Origin: Xanthostigma xanthostigma
Taxonomy: Eukaryota; Arthropoda; Insecta; Raphidioptera; Raphidiidae
Direction of reading: 5' to 3'
Assembly: GCA_963575645.1 (NCBI GenBank)
Contig: OY754470.1
Span: 24,844,501 to 24,908,500, forward strand
DNA length: 64,000 bases
The translations under genes were made by a program, and so were the position numbers. The notes under the pieces were generated by a model that worked only from the letters and a program-made list of their open reading frames with translations, was not told the origin of the DNA and made no database searches. The first letter of the stretch is position 1. The number at the start of each line of letters is the position of its first letter. This document shows positions 1 to 13,266 of the stretch, piece after piece.

Positions 1-773
1 ATTGCACCAATTCACATTTTTAAAAATGTGTTCATCGACACTATCCGGCTTGAGCAATTCTTCCGGATTATTGCGTACAACAAACTTCTTCTCCACGCCG
101 CTTCTTTCTTTCAGTCTATTTCTTAAACTAGCAGCTCGAGCAGTGTATTCCGGTGGTAATTTAAACTTAATATTTTTAATAATCGCATGTTTTCTGTTAT
201 CAAAAGACGTTTCATAATGTATCTGTAACGGATCTTTTTCTATTGGATTTGTACCATTAGAATCTAAGCCCTTCCGCTTTTCTCTATGACCAGAACTCAT
301 TGGTGACATAATTTTCTGATAAATATTAACGCCATTATCGTTCAGAAAGCTCATTTCTTTATTTCTGATATTATAATTGTTCTTGAATTCACTTGTTTTG
401 AAAGCCAACTTAACAGGGCCATTGATAACAGGAACTGCATTTGTTTTCGGTACAGATTCATCGGTAGTCGCATTGTCATTGATGTATTTTTCTCGCGACG
501 TGATTACGCTTTTACACGGTTTTATAACATTGATTGCGTTGGCACTATCGGGTACCTTTCCAACGACAGTGCTTTCTTTTTTACAAACAGTGTTTTGAAT
601 TACTACTGGAGTTTTAGTTTGTTCAGTTTTGCTAACTGTTTGAATTACTTGTTGACCGTCAGCAGTCTGCACAATGGCCCGAGTTTCAGGGTGTGTATTT
701 TTCATGTGACGCTCTAAATTGTCCTTCCGTCGAAACTTTGTTGCGCATAACTCACAGCTAAAAGGTCTTATAC
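1..773 (-). CDS. Zinc-finger gene exon 4: C2H2 finger 7 and polar tail (partial)
   Basis: The acceptor is GTTTAAG|, a weak polypyrimidine context but in phase with exon 3. Finger 7 (CELC...HMKNTH, with x4 between the His) is followed by about 230 residues of Lys/Asn/Thr/Val-rich sequence without recognised domains. The frame stays open to base 1, so the stop codon lies outside the window. Confidence 0.88.
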
Positions 774-3700
774 CTTAAACATAAAACAAAAAGCTGTTTC
801 TTTCAAAACAAAACATATATTTATTGAGAATCGGATCAACAAAGCTTAGATAAGGTTTTCCTTAGACAAATTTATGAAAAAAATTTGAGCCGTCGTGAGA
901 CTTTAAGCAAAATTGTAGTAACTAAATTTCGCCGTGTCAACTAACGAAATTCTAGTAACTAAATATGTTGTTTGAACTTCATTACATCTATATTTTGTGG
1001 TCTGAGGACTCCTTAGGCATCGTTTGTCAATTTAGTTTTCTAATATCAAGACTATTATATAATTTTTAATCACCTGAATGCACAACAAGATGACGATTTA
1101 AATCTTTCGAATTATTAAAAGCGCGAGGACATTCTGTACAAGCAAAAGGTCGCTCTCTTGTATGACCAAACTTGTGCCTTTTCAATCGCCATTTTAATGC
1201 AAAACATTTGCCACAAACATCACACATAAATGGACGGTCACCTGAAAATTAAACGTTTTACAAGATAAAAATAAAAATGTACGTATAACATACATGGCCC
1301 AGAAATTTTTTTCAGAAATGTAAGTTATTAAACTAGAATTTTTATTTTTTTGCGCTTATGCACAATAATTGAAATTTCAAAATGGCAATTTTATAAAATG
1401 AATGTTTCGTGACCAGAGATCTCTATAGTTCAAAATTTAGTCACGATGATTTAAGGAGTCCAAACGCAATGTTTCAAAAAGTGGCTTCGATTTGATGGAC
1501 ACGTAAAGCGCGCTACTTTGCACGAAGTATTCGTTTAAATCAACGATTGAAAAAAACAGCATTTCCACCAATAATAATTACTGAGTAAACAGTACATACT
1601 GAACATCGACGCTATTACTGCCCAAAAATATCGGTAAACTCGTTTTTGTGAACGTAACATCATAAAAAACCAACATCGCTAGAACTCCTTTATATCTATA
1701 ATTAGGGATTTAGAGCAGTCATCGTTTTTATCTACGGGTCTGTTCCTACACTGCAATACACAATCAATAAGAACAAAACTAGGGATAATTACACATTTTC
1801 AACATATTGATGTAAGTCTGTTATTCAACTTACATAATATTTTGTGAGAAAGACCTGCACGATGTTTCTACTATAATCTATAAATGCAAGAACCTTCAAT
1901 ACCTGTGTGCATTGTTATGTGCTTATTGAGATTTGATCGTTCCGCAAATCGAACAGGACAATTTGGGCACCCGAACGGTTTAATTCCCGAATGGATAAGA
2001 CTGTGTCTTCGTAAAGCATCTTTATTAGCAAATGTTTTATCGCACTGTTCACAAAATGATCTGTCACCTGGATAAAAGCATCTTATTATTATATTATTTA
2101 CTTACGCTTAGTCTCTGAGTATACAGGTTGTATCAAATCAAAACAGTCCATAGAACATTCTGTGTGTAAGACAGAGACGATATTATATAAAGCACTAAAG
2201 CAGTAAGAATGAGATAAATAATCGCTTATAGTTACTATGGTTATACAATCTGATAGTATCGTCTTTGTTTTTAGACAGTAAAAATCACAATTTTATCAAA
2301 TGTCAGTATTCACTAGTGAAATTATTGATAAAATGGCTATTTATAGTGTTCGGGATGGTTTTATGGTTTAATTAATTGATAAATTGGTAAAAAGATTTAC
2401 AGTGTACGTAATTATTTATTTACGTAACCACAGTAACTATATTAGCGATCATTTATCTCATTCTTACTGCTTTAGATCTTTATATATCGTCTCTGTCTTA
2501 CACACAGAATGTCCTATGGACCGTTTTGATTTGATACAATCTGTATATACATTCGCTAAGAAGGACACTCTCCTCAATTATTTTTCTAAGAACTACAAGT
2601 CGAAATATATCTACACTTACATACGCCATTCAATAAATCTAATTGGCACATAAATTGACCACATTTTTGTTAAAATGCTTACGCGCAAAAAATGCATTGT
2701 TTTGGTCCTAAAAGCTCGTTATTAGAGAAAGAGAATGCGAGCCTAACTATTTTAATTTTTAACATTTAGAAGAGTTTAGTTACAGTTAGTAATTATTATA
2801 ATATATTACAGAGTAGCTACTGTTTGCTACAATTGTTAAGAAACACCCATTGTTACAACGCTATCAACATAGAAAAATTAATGTAAGGAAACAATTTCAC
2901 CTTTGATTCACTCATAGCTCTCACTACTGTGTTAGTTCATATCTAGCGTTAACTAATAAAATTGGCTCTCGCATGATGTGAAAAAATCGGTTACCAATGC
3001 TATAAATATTAGAATGATAGTTTGATTGTGGTGTAATGTAACTCAGTCCGCCGCGAGAGTGGAAAGATTCGGGGTTCGTATCCCGACGGTGACATTGTTT
3101 GAAAAAAATAAAAACTAATTTTTCTATGTTGATAGCGTTGTAACAATGGGTGTTTCTTAACAATTGTAGCAAACAGTAGCTACTCTGTAATATATTAATT
3201 TTTAACATTCAAATAGCTGAACACTACGCTTAGTGAAACAAATTAACGTGGAAATTAATCGGAATTTAATATAGTAATATCTGACACTACAAACCTGCGT
3301 GGAGTATGAGATGTCGGTTAAGTTTTGATTTTTGAGAATAAGCTTTGTCGCAAAAAGAACAGACGAATGGTTTTTCACCGGAGTGTTGTCGTTCATGCCA
3401 CTGTAAATGCGAACGAGCCCTAAACGTTTGTTCGCATTGATTACATTTAATCGGTTGATTCTGAAGTGGTGTTTGTAATTTCTTGTCATTTTTATTATCT
3501 AAATTATCCGCATCTTTTATTACATTATTTTCATTTTGATCGAACTTAAGCAATAGCTGTTTCAAAATCGTTTCCTTCGACTGGCACACCGGATAGTTTT
3601 CACAGTTTAATTTTAATTCTGAAGTATCGATGACAGTTTTCAAAACCAAACGATCATTCTTTTCGACAGAAAATTTTGGCAACGCTACACAACTGTCAGA

Positions 3701-3973
3701 TTCAAATGATCCTTTCAAATTCACAGGATCTGTATCCGAGACGTCCGTTTCGTTTTTGATAGATGCAGCAGGAGAAACGTCTGATGTTTCATTTTTGATA
3801 GAGACAGCAGGCGAAGCAACTGACGTTCCTTTTTGAAATTCTTTACAAACATGACAGCCAGTTTCTTCGTTTAATAAACAAATACGACACTTTTTATGAC
3901 CGCACGTATCTTGGACAAGTCTTGATGCAGTTCCTGTCATTGCTTTAAAACATTGTGGACATATTTCTTCCAT
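1..3973 (-). CDS. RING-like plus C2H2 zinc-finger protein (four exons, 3' partial)
   Basis: Probable nuclear DNA-binding protein; target unknown. Four exons (3973-3295, 2067-1903, 1241-1074, 773-1) join in phase 1 with GT-AG borders, giving about 595 residues before the window edge. An N-terminal C3HC4 pattern (C5, C8, C24, H26, C29, C32, C40, C43) fits a RING finger. An acidic, Asn/Lys-rich linker follows, with SIKNET twice. Seven C2H2 fingers lie at about 177-197, 205-225, 232-252, 260-280, 288-308, 316-336 and 344-365, joined by linkers such as SGEKPF. A long polar tail follows and runs off the edge. The start is the ATG at 3973-3971; an in-frame TTG two codons upstream is not needed. A RING next to C2H2 fingers suggests a ubiquitin or SUMO ligase role, but that is inference. 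The ortholog is not recognised. Confidence 0.9.
1074..1241 (-). CDS. Zinc-finger gene exon 3: C2H2 fingers 5-6
   Basis: The acceptor is ATTTTCAG| and the donor CATTCAG|GTGATT. It is 168 nt, phase 1 at both ends. Finger 5 (CDVC...HKFGH) and finger 6 (CTEC...HLVVH) are joined by TRERPFA. Confidence 0.93.
1903..2067 (-). CDS. Zinc-finger gene exon 2: C2H2 fingers 3-4
   Basis: The acceptor is TTATCCAG| and the donor ACACAG|GTATTG. It is 165 nt, phase 1 at both ends. Finger 3 starts CEQC and ends HSLIH; finger 4 starts CPNC and ends HITMH, with linker SGIKPFG. Confidence 0.93.
2120..2546. mobile_element. Fold-back element with ~110-bp inverted arms
   Basis: The segment from 2120 (ATACAGGTTGTATCAAATCA) reappears as its reverse complement ending near 2546. 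Both arms share the stretch around CTGTGTGTAAGACAGAGACG. It lies in intron 1 of the zinc-finger gene. No target-site duplication or protein was seen; it is probably a non-autonomous DNA transposon. Confidence 0.75.
2800..3197. mobile_element. Fold-back element with ~80-bp near-perfect arms and a tRNA-like core
   Basis: Arms 2800-2880 and 3116-3197 are reverse complements with at most one indel, and both contain CAATTGTTAAGAAACACCCA. The loop holds GGGGTTCGTATCCCG near 3068, which resembles a tRNA B box, so a SINE may have been captured. It lies in intron 1 of the zinc-finger gene. Confidence 0.8.
3295..3973 (-). CDS. Zinc-finger gene exon 1: RING-like finger and C2H2 fingers 1-2
   Basis: It starts at ATG 3973 and ends at CACGCAG|GTTTGT after one base of a Gly codon (phase 1), the usual intron position between C2H2 fingers. 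It encodes all eight RING ligands and fingers 1 (CNQC...HERQH) and 2 (CSFC...HLILH). The length is 679 nt. Confidence 0.93.
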
Positions 3974-4438
3974 TGACAAAATAATGTCAAAAAAAACGTA
4001 TATTAATTACAATTAATTATCCAATTAAAATTAGTAACAAAATATTACATTCATCATAACATATATAAAAATACAGTTTCTATACATTATTCTAGTTTGA
4101 TACAATTTTATTTTCGTTTTTAGGTTATCGGACCAACGACATTGACAGCAAAATAAGTAAAGAGGTTAAAAATTGCAAACTGATTGCAAATGTCCCAGAG
4201 AACCATAGAGACAGAGAACAGAAGAAAAAGTATTTCTAATCTCTTCGATTCTAACTATAGATTTAAAGTGATGAATATATTATAACGAGCGCCCGATCTA
4301 TGTTGCATTGTTGTGGAACGATTTTCTATAATGCATTGTTCTCTGTTAATGATTTTCATATAGCTACCATATTATCAGCAACGCTGTCGGAGTGGTCATC
4401 GTATTGATATTTTTTAGGACCCTATTCTGCAACCTGTT
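3974..4438. other. Upstream region of the zinc-finger gene
   Basis: AT-rich sequence upstream of the ATG. The promoter of the minus-strand gene should lie here, but I see no clear TATA box or initiator. No ORF is supportable. Confidence 0.4.
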
Positions 4439-4822
4439 CAGTGCCGGATTATACCAAGTGCCGCCTATACGCTAAAACAGGCTTGCCGCCCACTTAAGGC
4501 TAGCGTTTTCCCGACTTTCAAATCATTCCCCATATATTTGCTTTAGTAGCCCGCAAATACACCAGGTTTGAACTAGGTTCTCATTTATCCTACCAAGACT
4601 CATGTTCGAGGGAAAACGTTGCCTCCCGCCCCTGATAACGTGCTGTGTATATTAATATTATATCAGTTAGTAATATCTGATTCCGATTGGAGTTTCAAGA
4701 CAGACCGTCATTTCGTTAGTTAGAAATCATTTTATTTTTTTTTTGCGACCGTCTCTGCCGCCCCTCCGACGAGTGCCGCCCTACACTTGAGCATAGTTAG
4801 CGTATAGGTTAATCCAGCCCTG
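4439..4822. mobile_element. hAT-type non-autonomous element, copy 1
   Basis: It begins CAGTGCCGGATTATACC and ends ...TTAATCCAGCCCTG (decayed CAGTGCCGGATTAA on the other strand). It is flanked by a perfect 8-bp duplication AACCTGTT (4431-4438 and 4823-4830). An 8-bp duplication and CAG-type ends are hAT hallmarks. The interior matches the element at 42661-43191 in the opposite orientation. No transposase remains. Confidence 0.92.
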
Positions 4823-4830
4823 AACCTGTT

Positions 4831-7800
4831 ACGTTTTGGAAGCTAGATAAAAAGAAAATTATGATTACTTTTAGGATAGGGGAAAAATGCAATATTAAAT
4901 TTACATTACTATAACAAAATCTTTATTAACTTATGAACTTATGCACAAACTAAAAATATTGACCTGAGACAACAAACAATATACATAATAATTAAAAATA
5001 GGTAGTTAAAGGTATTGTAATGAGGTAGATATTTCTTACACTTGTATTCAGGACCCTGACGTTCTGTTTAACAATGACAAAATATATTTTTTTAAACTTC
5101 ATCACTGTCTTCTTCAGTGAGCACAATTTCAAATACATAAACGATTTCAATTATCAACCTAGTTAACAATCAAACATTATTACAAACTATTATTCTCAAA
5201 AGTTTTTTACGAAAACTTTTTTGTTTTGAAAAATTTAAATGAGTCTATGGAAAACAAAAAACGAACAGCATCATGCAACTAATATTCTTTTGTTTCTATA
5301 GCTGTTGTTTATAATATCACTGTTTTTAAACTTATCTAAAAAGTGTAAGTTTGTTAGCTAACAATAATAATTACTTTATTCAAATATCCATTGCATAGTC
5401 TTGAGATTTTTAACACTGTCACAACACATTTAAGCTGAACCTGCTGAACTGCCAACATCGTTATGTAAGCTAGTCAGGCTCAGGTGATAGGCCAAATTTT
5501 ACAGGTTTTATTGTACTAGTTATATTTACGAAAACTAATTCTATATTTCGTTTAATAGAGGTAGTTGCCAGTAAAAATCTAAACAAGTAGGTATAAAAAA
5601 AATATAAAAATCAGGTGCTAGCAGCCATTTCAACACATTAATTCACTATTGCATAAAAATAGATGTCCTAAATTTTTAAGTGACATTTTTCGTTATGTAA
5701 CAAATTATTAAATATTGTTTCTTATAAATAATATTATTAGTATGTAATTTAGGCTTATAAAAACGTTTACATATTACATTAACTGTAAATTGATTTTTGA
5801 AATCGTTTTAATTTGTAAATTTTAATTTAAAAATTCTGTGTAATTATTGGTAATAAATATTATAGTTTCATTGAGACCAGTAATACTGTTTCTATTTAAC
5901 AATCAACAACCTAGGGACAAGCATATTTTTTATTAAGTATACGCTAATTTTTAAGTATCCAGCCTTTCTCTGTCTATTCCGATAAAAATAATTATTGCCT
6001 TTTTATATATATTAAAATTTTTCTCATTTTTTGAGAAAAGTTTTCTTCTTAAAAGCGTTTATATTATGTCAAAGAGCTCTAACAAGGACGTAACTAGTAT
6101 GAAGTAAAATTACAAAGCACTTTATTTTAGAATTCCATAAATACTTCGTAACAGTCCCCGAAACAATCAATTGCGATTGTTAATGTTTACGTGATTGGCG
6201 GTTTCAAATGATGGGCAATTGAAGCCCCAATTGAAGGCGTATCATTCGCGCACGGCGCAGTTGATTACTGAACTAATTTGAGAAACTGCCGTCAACCAAA
6301 ATTTTTATCATTTGCTGTCGATCGCGTAGTAATATTGACAATCTCTTCAATTTCCTAAGTAAACGATCATTTTTCGCACCAATGAGTGTTGTAAACATTG
6401 ACAATCGCAATTGACGATCTCTGGGACCCTTAAGTTAACTACATTTTTTTTATATAATATTATATAAACACATATTTTTTTTAATGTTAGTTACGCCTTT
6501 GTTACAGGACAATTTTTATTTAAAATATGTTGGTAAACATTTATGATAAAATTATTGATTATTCCCGATCTAAAATTCTATTTAAAATCAGATAAAATAT
6601 TCCAAACATTTACTCAGATCAAATTTTTAAAGATTTTTGATATTGTGCTCACAGATGTCCGGCCTACAAATAAGAATTTATTTAATTCTACACAAACATC
6701 TCTAGTTCTATAAATTATAGAACTATTATCAAGAAGCTGAACCACCACTGATCAGAATGCTTACTTTTATGTGAAAAACTGTTTTTAAATTCGTCTGTAA
6801 AATATAGACTTATATAATTTTATGCAAATCAATATGATTCAAATATGACTGAAATATGTATTAATGCAATTTAATATGGAAATATCCAACTATATTGTTA
6901 CCAAACAGCTTTGCACCGAAAAAAATGTAATTCCATTTTTTTTTCGAAAAATATTTTATAACTGCTTTTATTTTTTACATTTGGGTGTTCAAAATGTTTA
7001 GTTACGAGGAATGCAAATTATCAGTTTTTTTATACTGATCACAAGTCTTCTGAAAAATGTTGACCCAGCTCCATAAACAAAAGAAAAATAATAACAATAT
7101 GTCAATATTGTTTAAAAAAAAAAACAAAACAAAAAGTATAGGTATATAAGACATTATATGCATTTAAAATATAAAAATTTAGACATAAAATATATTTTAG
7201 AAAAAAATATTTAATCAAAGCTCAAAATTACTCGTAAATAAAAACGTTTTGTTTGAATAATATAATATATAGATATACGAGTATATGCAACCTTCAAATA
7301 GTATTTAGTATAAAAGAAAAAAAACAAAACAATAAATTAATAAAAGATTTAGAGCATTAAATGCCAAATACAGAAGCACCGACTGTAAAACGTTAGGATC
7401 CTATTCACAACGTTCATGTTTCACAACACGTTGTGACAGAACAACTGCCATCTTATCTACGATAAGTAGCTTTTGTTCGTAAGGTACATTGGTATTGTTA
7501 TTCTGTTATACAGAAAATACGCTCCATTAGACTTTGCTACGTCAAGTCGAATCTAAACTAAATAGATTAAAATTGTTTTCTGGTGAATACAACCTTTTTT
7601 AACGACTATTCAGTAAATACTAAATATATTCCAAACTGTGCCAAATATATTTATATAGAGATATTACGTGAAAATTAACTGTCAATTATTTACAACTGCA
7701 AGGTGATTCTCTCGGAATTTGTCAATTAAATTGAGATTTAAACAGACTTAAACTCTGTACAAATTAATTAAAAACTACTAAAATAACACAATATAACAAA

Positions 7801-10800
7801 ACTGTCAAATTACTATTTAGAATTGAAACTTTGAGTTTTAAATTCTGTAAACCAACTGAACAATTTTTTTTACTGCACATTTTATTTCACTATAAGAAGA
7901 CACAAATCAGTCTATTTTTTATATGAAAACGCCTGGAGCTATAACTCCGTTATTTATTGTCCAATTTAAAAAAAACAAACAAATAAAAAAATAATCCTAG
8001 AAACACTACAAAATGGCTTTAATTTTCTTCGTGCGATGCGTAATGGGTTGACTTTGGTGCAATATTCATTCAAAAATATTAAAAAATATTCATTGAGATT
8101 AAATTAGACATTTTCATAGATAAAGTAGTTTAAATATATTATATGCGCACAACGATTACAAACCGCCTGCAAACTGACGACGCATTTGCTGACGTTTTGG
8201 AATCATAGTGTGAACAGAGATTATGACTTCTTACAATTTTTTCCTTGACACACTTGAAATTCATGGTACATATTGATAAACATTTTACTAACAGGCACAT
8301 CTTTATATTCAGAGAAAAAATTTCAACCAGACTAAATTAAAATAAAACCAAAAAGTTCAGTATCATTTTTTTTTTCTTGTAGCACTACTAGAATGGTGTC
8401 TTATGTTTTTTTTTTTTGTTGAAATTGGATAATAAATGAAGCAGTTATAGCTTGTGGCGTTCTTTAAAAAACAGCCCCCGTGTATTATGCACTTCTACAT
8501 AATGCTATATACAGTCAATGAAATACCTTCTCGATAATCGAGTTAATATTTTTAGAGAGAGTCACTTTAAAATTACCATGCATTTCGTGTTACTTCTACA
8601 TGTTCCCAAAAATTAATATGTGTAAAAAAAGGTGCTAAAAAGTTTATAATCACTGGAAAACATCGTTTCAAAATATTTCAAACTACTAGTTATATACAAA
8701 ATTCGTTTAAATTCAACGTGGCGTAACCAATAATGGTATGTATATGGTTAAGAAATATTGAATGTCAAACATAAATAAAGTAAAATATATATAAAAGAAA
8801 TAAAATAATATAACAAGTTGCATATTAAATACTGCATCATATTGTTACGGGGAACTATACGCTTATGTTCGTTACTATTGCATCCCTGTTTATTGTACAA
8901 AAAATATTTCTTATATAAATACTATCAGTAGAGTGTAAAATACAATATAAATATTGAATAAAGAGTGGAATGTGTACTGTGTTGAAGTGGCACTGTAGGA
9001 AGGGGAGCCGCGCGAACGCGGTGGGGGGCGAGGGGGGCGGTGGTAACTGTCAAACGTAACAATGTGTATAATATATTAATTATGCGAGGAATGTTAACCG
9101 AGGTATATAATAATACAGATATATTAACAGATCTCTAGACATTCATGTGTCGTATCGACATGCAGAACATTATCATGTTATGCCAATCTAAATATCAAAC
9201 ATAATCTAGTTTTAACTTACACATTCAGAATAATTGATTCGATCATATTTTATGCGCTTAACAAGCTAGCGCGCTACGTTGCTAGGCTTTTACCTATTTT
9301 TACAATTTCTACTAGATTTCTAAATTGTTCAATAAAATAACACGATTTAATAATTTGACTCGCTACTGAATTTCGTTAATTGAACATATATTATAAAAGA
9401 AGAAAGCAAGACGCACAATTTGAATAATAATGTTATAAAAAATAAAAAAGCATCGTATATTTTTTTTTTAAATACAATGAATCTCGCGGCAAATATTAAA
9501 GAACAGAATTTTTGTGCTTGATTGATTACTGCCCAGTATGCCTAACGCGACCATTCATCCCGTTTGGAACGGGATATCTCTTTTTCAGTACTCTGGCTCG
9601 GTGTCCCTGAGGAAAGCTTTGGGACGCAGAATTATCTCGTTTTCAGTTAATCTTAAGAGTCTCAATCGGCGAGCTTTGATTAAGCTGTGTTGAAAATTGA
9701 AGGGCAGAATATTTGGACAAATGAAATTAATCAACAGAAAGAATACAGTCTAATACTGTAAGTCTATACAGTCTATACTTCATATACAAGTTCTTGGTTT
9801 GACGAAGAACGTCTGATAATTACAGCTACAGAATTTTACAAAACAAGCTGTAAATATTTGGATCAGTGGACTGTGTTTAATTAAGATTTGGAGATATTTT
9901 ATTGGGCAAATTAAAAAAAAAGTACTTGTCTATATGTTTTGATTGAAAAAGGATATGTTGATTGTAATGAAGATACAGAAATATTCGATGAATTTTTACA
10001 AATTTCTAACTACATTACATCTCAAAAAGTGGCAAATTGACCAGCCAATTTCATTCTTATTTAAAATCATCACCAGCTATATTCAAACAAATATGTTCAT
10101 TAGAAAAATGTAAAAATCATTAGCTTTTCCTACTTTTTGAAACATCTACGTATTATTTCATTATAATTATTATTTTCTTACATAAATGTTCTCAACATAT
10201 AAAATTTATCTTTTTTTATTGTGACACTATCCCTGTCGCCATAATCTTGACAGTGTCGGAGTGTACTGATTTGAGTCAAAATAAAAATGGTCGTGCTAAG
10301 TATGCCCGTCGCATTAGTAAACTGGCTCGTAAGCGCATTGTTGTGCCATCTGTGAAATGATGAATCAACTAGTCAGCGTGTGCATTAAAACCGGAATGAC
10401 AAATATTTGCCAATATTAAGTTTCACCCAACGACCGAAAACAGCAATTTAGAGTTTTAACGTTTATGGAAACATACAAAGTAAAATGTTAGTAACGGTCA
10501 GTTATATTATTTCTTATATACGAAACTGTCAACTACAAGACTGTTGTACTTTAAAAACAGGACTGCGATCGACCGCGATGCGAAACACTTCAAAACGTCA
10601 ATCCGCATCGACCACAGCGCCATTCGATAAAACGGAACAAAACTATTATAATTCCCTAGAGGCACTCACACTTGACGGATTATTTACAGTAACCTTTCTC
10701 GCGTGCGCAAGCCAACGCGCACGCGATTAAAAAGCAAACAAACACACATCTACATTCACGACCACTACACGGGAGGGGGATTATATGTACAGAATGCTGT

Positions 10801-13032
10801 TTATGAACCGCGATACAAAAACTAGATAAGTTATTAGAACTTAACAATGAATGCAATAATATACAAAATATATAAAAATATATATATACTGTATTATTTA
10901 GTTTCATTTTCAACGTTTGTACGTGTATTTTTAGTTTTAACGTTCATATCGACATCTGCAAAACAATACGAGGCGCTCCACAGACACAACATGACGCGAT
11001 TTGACGGAAAATGAAATGTTCACTGACTTATTGCTTCTGAGCATGAAAGAATGTAATAAACGTACGCCGATCATTCGACGAAGTCCGGTACAACGTTCGA
11101 TGCGGGAAATGGGACGCGGGCATTGCGGGCGAAACGAATAATGGTATATGCACTCAAACAACACTCGACGGCGCCAGATTCCGGAGTCGGAAAACGGCGC
11201 CCGACACGCACTCACGCATTCACGCCATCTATTATATTGTTTAAATTCAGTTTATTTGAGTAATCAGGTACCTGCTGTAGAACATGTTTCTTAGTTGGGG
11301 TTACACAGTAACCCTTCTTTGTGTATCTATAAGTATTTGTTTACTATGAGTAGTTTTAAAAATAAAACTAACGGAACGTTTTTATATCAACAACAAAAAC
11401 GAGGTATGTCGTTTCACAATAATAAAAAAAAGAATGACTATTACAATTCAAACAGTTTAAAACACAGGTTCGTTTTGTTTCACAAAACATGTCTCTCGAT
11501 CTGCATTTACAATGCATGAACCAAAACAGATTGCAGAGCATCGATTGTTTTCCAATATTTGATGAGCCGAAGGAATTTCAACTGGACTTTCCAGTGCTAT
11601 AGTTTTTTTTTACATTTGCAAGTGAAAGATTAAGCACATTCCCCTCCTCACTCACCAGGTTTCCTTAAATAACGGAGAGATTTTCGTTAACAGAATTAAA
11701 TTATGTCAATTTAATATTAAACTTACACAAAAAATTAATAACACCTAAACATCAAATTTACTTATTTAAAGAAACTAGGTGACCTATATCGTTGTGCTAA
11801 AAATTGTATAATACATTTTACTTAAATTTTACATTCCTTGTGTCTTACACTCGACAATGTAGCAACACATTTAACAATGTATTTGTTACATAATCCGTAT
11901 AAAACATTATAAAATCAACACTAATAGCTAAATGCAGGACTTTAGAAGCCCTGCAATTTTTTTTGTTTACAAAAACTGTAATTTTGTCTCCTTAATCGAC
12001 GTTCATAAGATAACTATAGTGCTAAAATACATTCGTAACATGAATTTATTATCTTCTTTTCGTATCGGTTTTACTATATTTCTCACTATGTATAAAAATT
12101 TTATACGAAGAGTGTATTTTATATTTCCATGAAATTATTATCATACGAAACTTACATGGTGTCGGTGAAATAAGGTACTAAGTATTTTGATATTTGAAAA
12201 ATACCAAACATATTGATTGTGCAACTACAATTTCTTTTTTAAATTAACTACTGTTAATTAAATTTGGATAATGAAATGATTTGTGAAATTATTCACTATA
12301 ATTTTGCAACGCTAATGAATACATTAAACTATGAAACAAAGAGCTGACGTAAAACGCAACATAAAATATATTATAACAAGCTGAGGACAAAACGGAGTTC
12401 AAAATTACGTGTGTCTATATTTTAAAATGTATTTTAGTCACTATAGCAAAACTATACAGATTGATTGTTACATGTTTTACATGTTACTGAGTTTCATCCG
12501 TTTTATTATAATAATAAAATCAAAAACTAAAAAGGTAATTATTTTAATAATATATTAACTTTAATAGTTATATTGAGATTTACCCGCTTTTGTCCGAATG
12601 TAATTGTGAAAACTGTTGTGACACTTGACTAAGCGAAAATAAACATAATATCAACAATATCAGTTCACAAAACGTTGAATGTTTCATCCAGAAGAAATGA
12701 GAAAAGATTCGCAATGTACTGTTCGAAGATTCAATATTTTTAAAATATTATTTCGATGTCAGTAGCTATTTATTTTGACGTATCGGTACTTATTAACCAG
12801 CAAGTAGTGAAAATCAAAACAAAATATTTTGAGTACCGATAAATTTGAAATAAAATCGAACAGATTTTTAAGCATGTCTGGATAAAAAAAGTTGAAAAAT
12901 TATATTTAAAATTGCAATTTTTAAATGGTCAGTCAGCAATCACAACAGTCATTAAATAAAAGGTGTCAACTGTTTTTTTTATAAATGTAATAAGTATATA
13001 TCTAACATTCACTTACTATTGGTTTACAACAA
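4831..13032 (-). other. TE-poor AT-rich stretch, candidate long 3' UTR of the receptor gene
   Basis: Eight kilobases directly downstream of the receptor stop codon hold no clear transposon ends and no convincing exon. Read on the minus strand, AATAAAG occurs near 4922, at the far end, as a possible distal poly(A) signal. Sites matching the Pumilio consensus TGTANATA occur on the minus strand at 7687-7694, 8506-8513, 8691-8698 and 10681-10688. A GC-rich patch at 8996-9045 and a CpG-rich patch at about 10560-11220 interrupt the AT-rich background; the latter could be a promoter of an unseen transcript. That it is one UTR is an inference. Confidence 0.4.
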
Positions 13033-13266
13033 TCAACCGTTAGGACCTAGAGAAGGAGATATGCGACGCGGTGTCGATGTAGCAAATGAAGTGTCTAGTT
13101 CCGTTGTGCGCGTCGAGTTGAGAGACATGTTTTGTTCACGGCTGCCAACCGACCCTATGTTGATTTCACTCTCGTCCGAGAGCAAATGTCCGGTTTCGTT
13201 CGGCCAACTATTGTGGTTGTGATTTTCGATTCTTGTACCGTTTCTTTGACAGTTATTTGACTCAAA
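13033..13266 (-). CDS. Receptor exon o: last coding exon with stop
   Basis: The acceptor is ACAATTCAG| and the frame is open for 77 codons to TGA at 13035-13033. It contains HLLSDESEINIGSVGSRE and a Ser/Thr-rich end, STPRRISPSLGPNG. The tail has several Ser/Thr-Pro sites. Confidence 0.88.
   Translation of the reverse strand, partial: FESNNCQRNGTRIENHNHNSWPNETGHLLSDESEINIGSVGSREQNMSLNSTRTTELDTSFATSTPRRISPSLGPNG

Noticed and set aside
3630-3836. 68-codon plus-strand frame
   Set aside because: Antisense of exon 1 of the zinc-finger gene.
8996-9045. GC-rich patch as a coding exon on minus
   Set aside because: All three frames are open because of composition; the splice acceptor (TTTGACAG) has no matching upstream exon.
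10280-10362. Short frame reading NGRAKYARRISKLARKRIVV to a stop
   Set aside because: Basic and protein-like, but under 30 codons with no upstream exon or family match.
10937-11215. 92-codon open frame on minus in a CpG-rich patch
   Set aside because: No family similarity; start is weak and the CpG richness itself removes stop codons.
13019-13222. 67-codon plus-strand frame
   Set aside because: It is the antisense of the last receptor exon, which has matching splice phase and stop.
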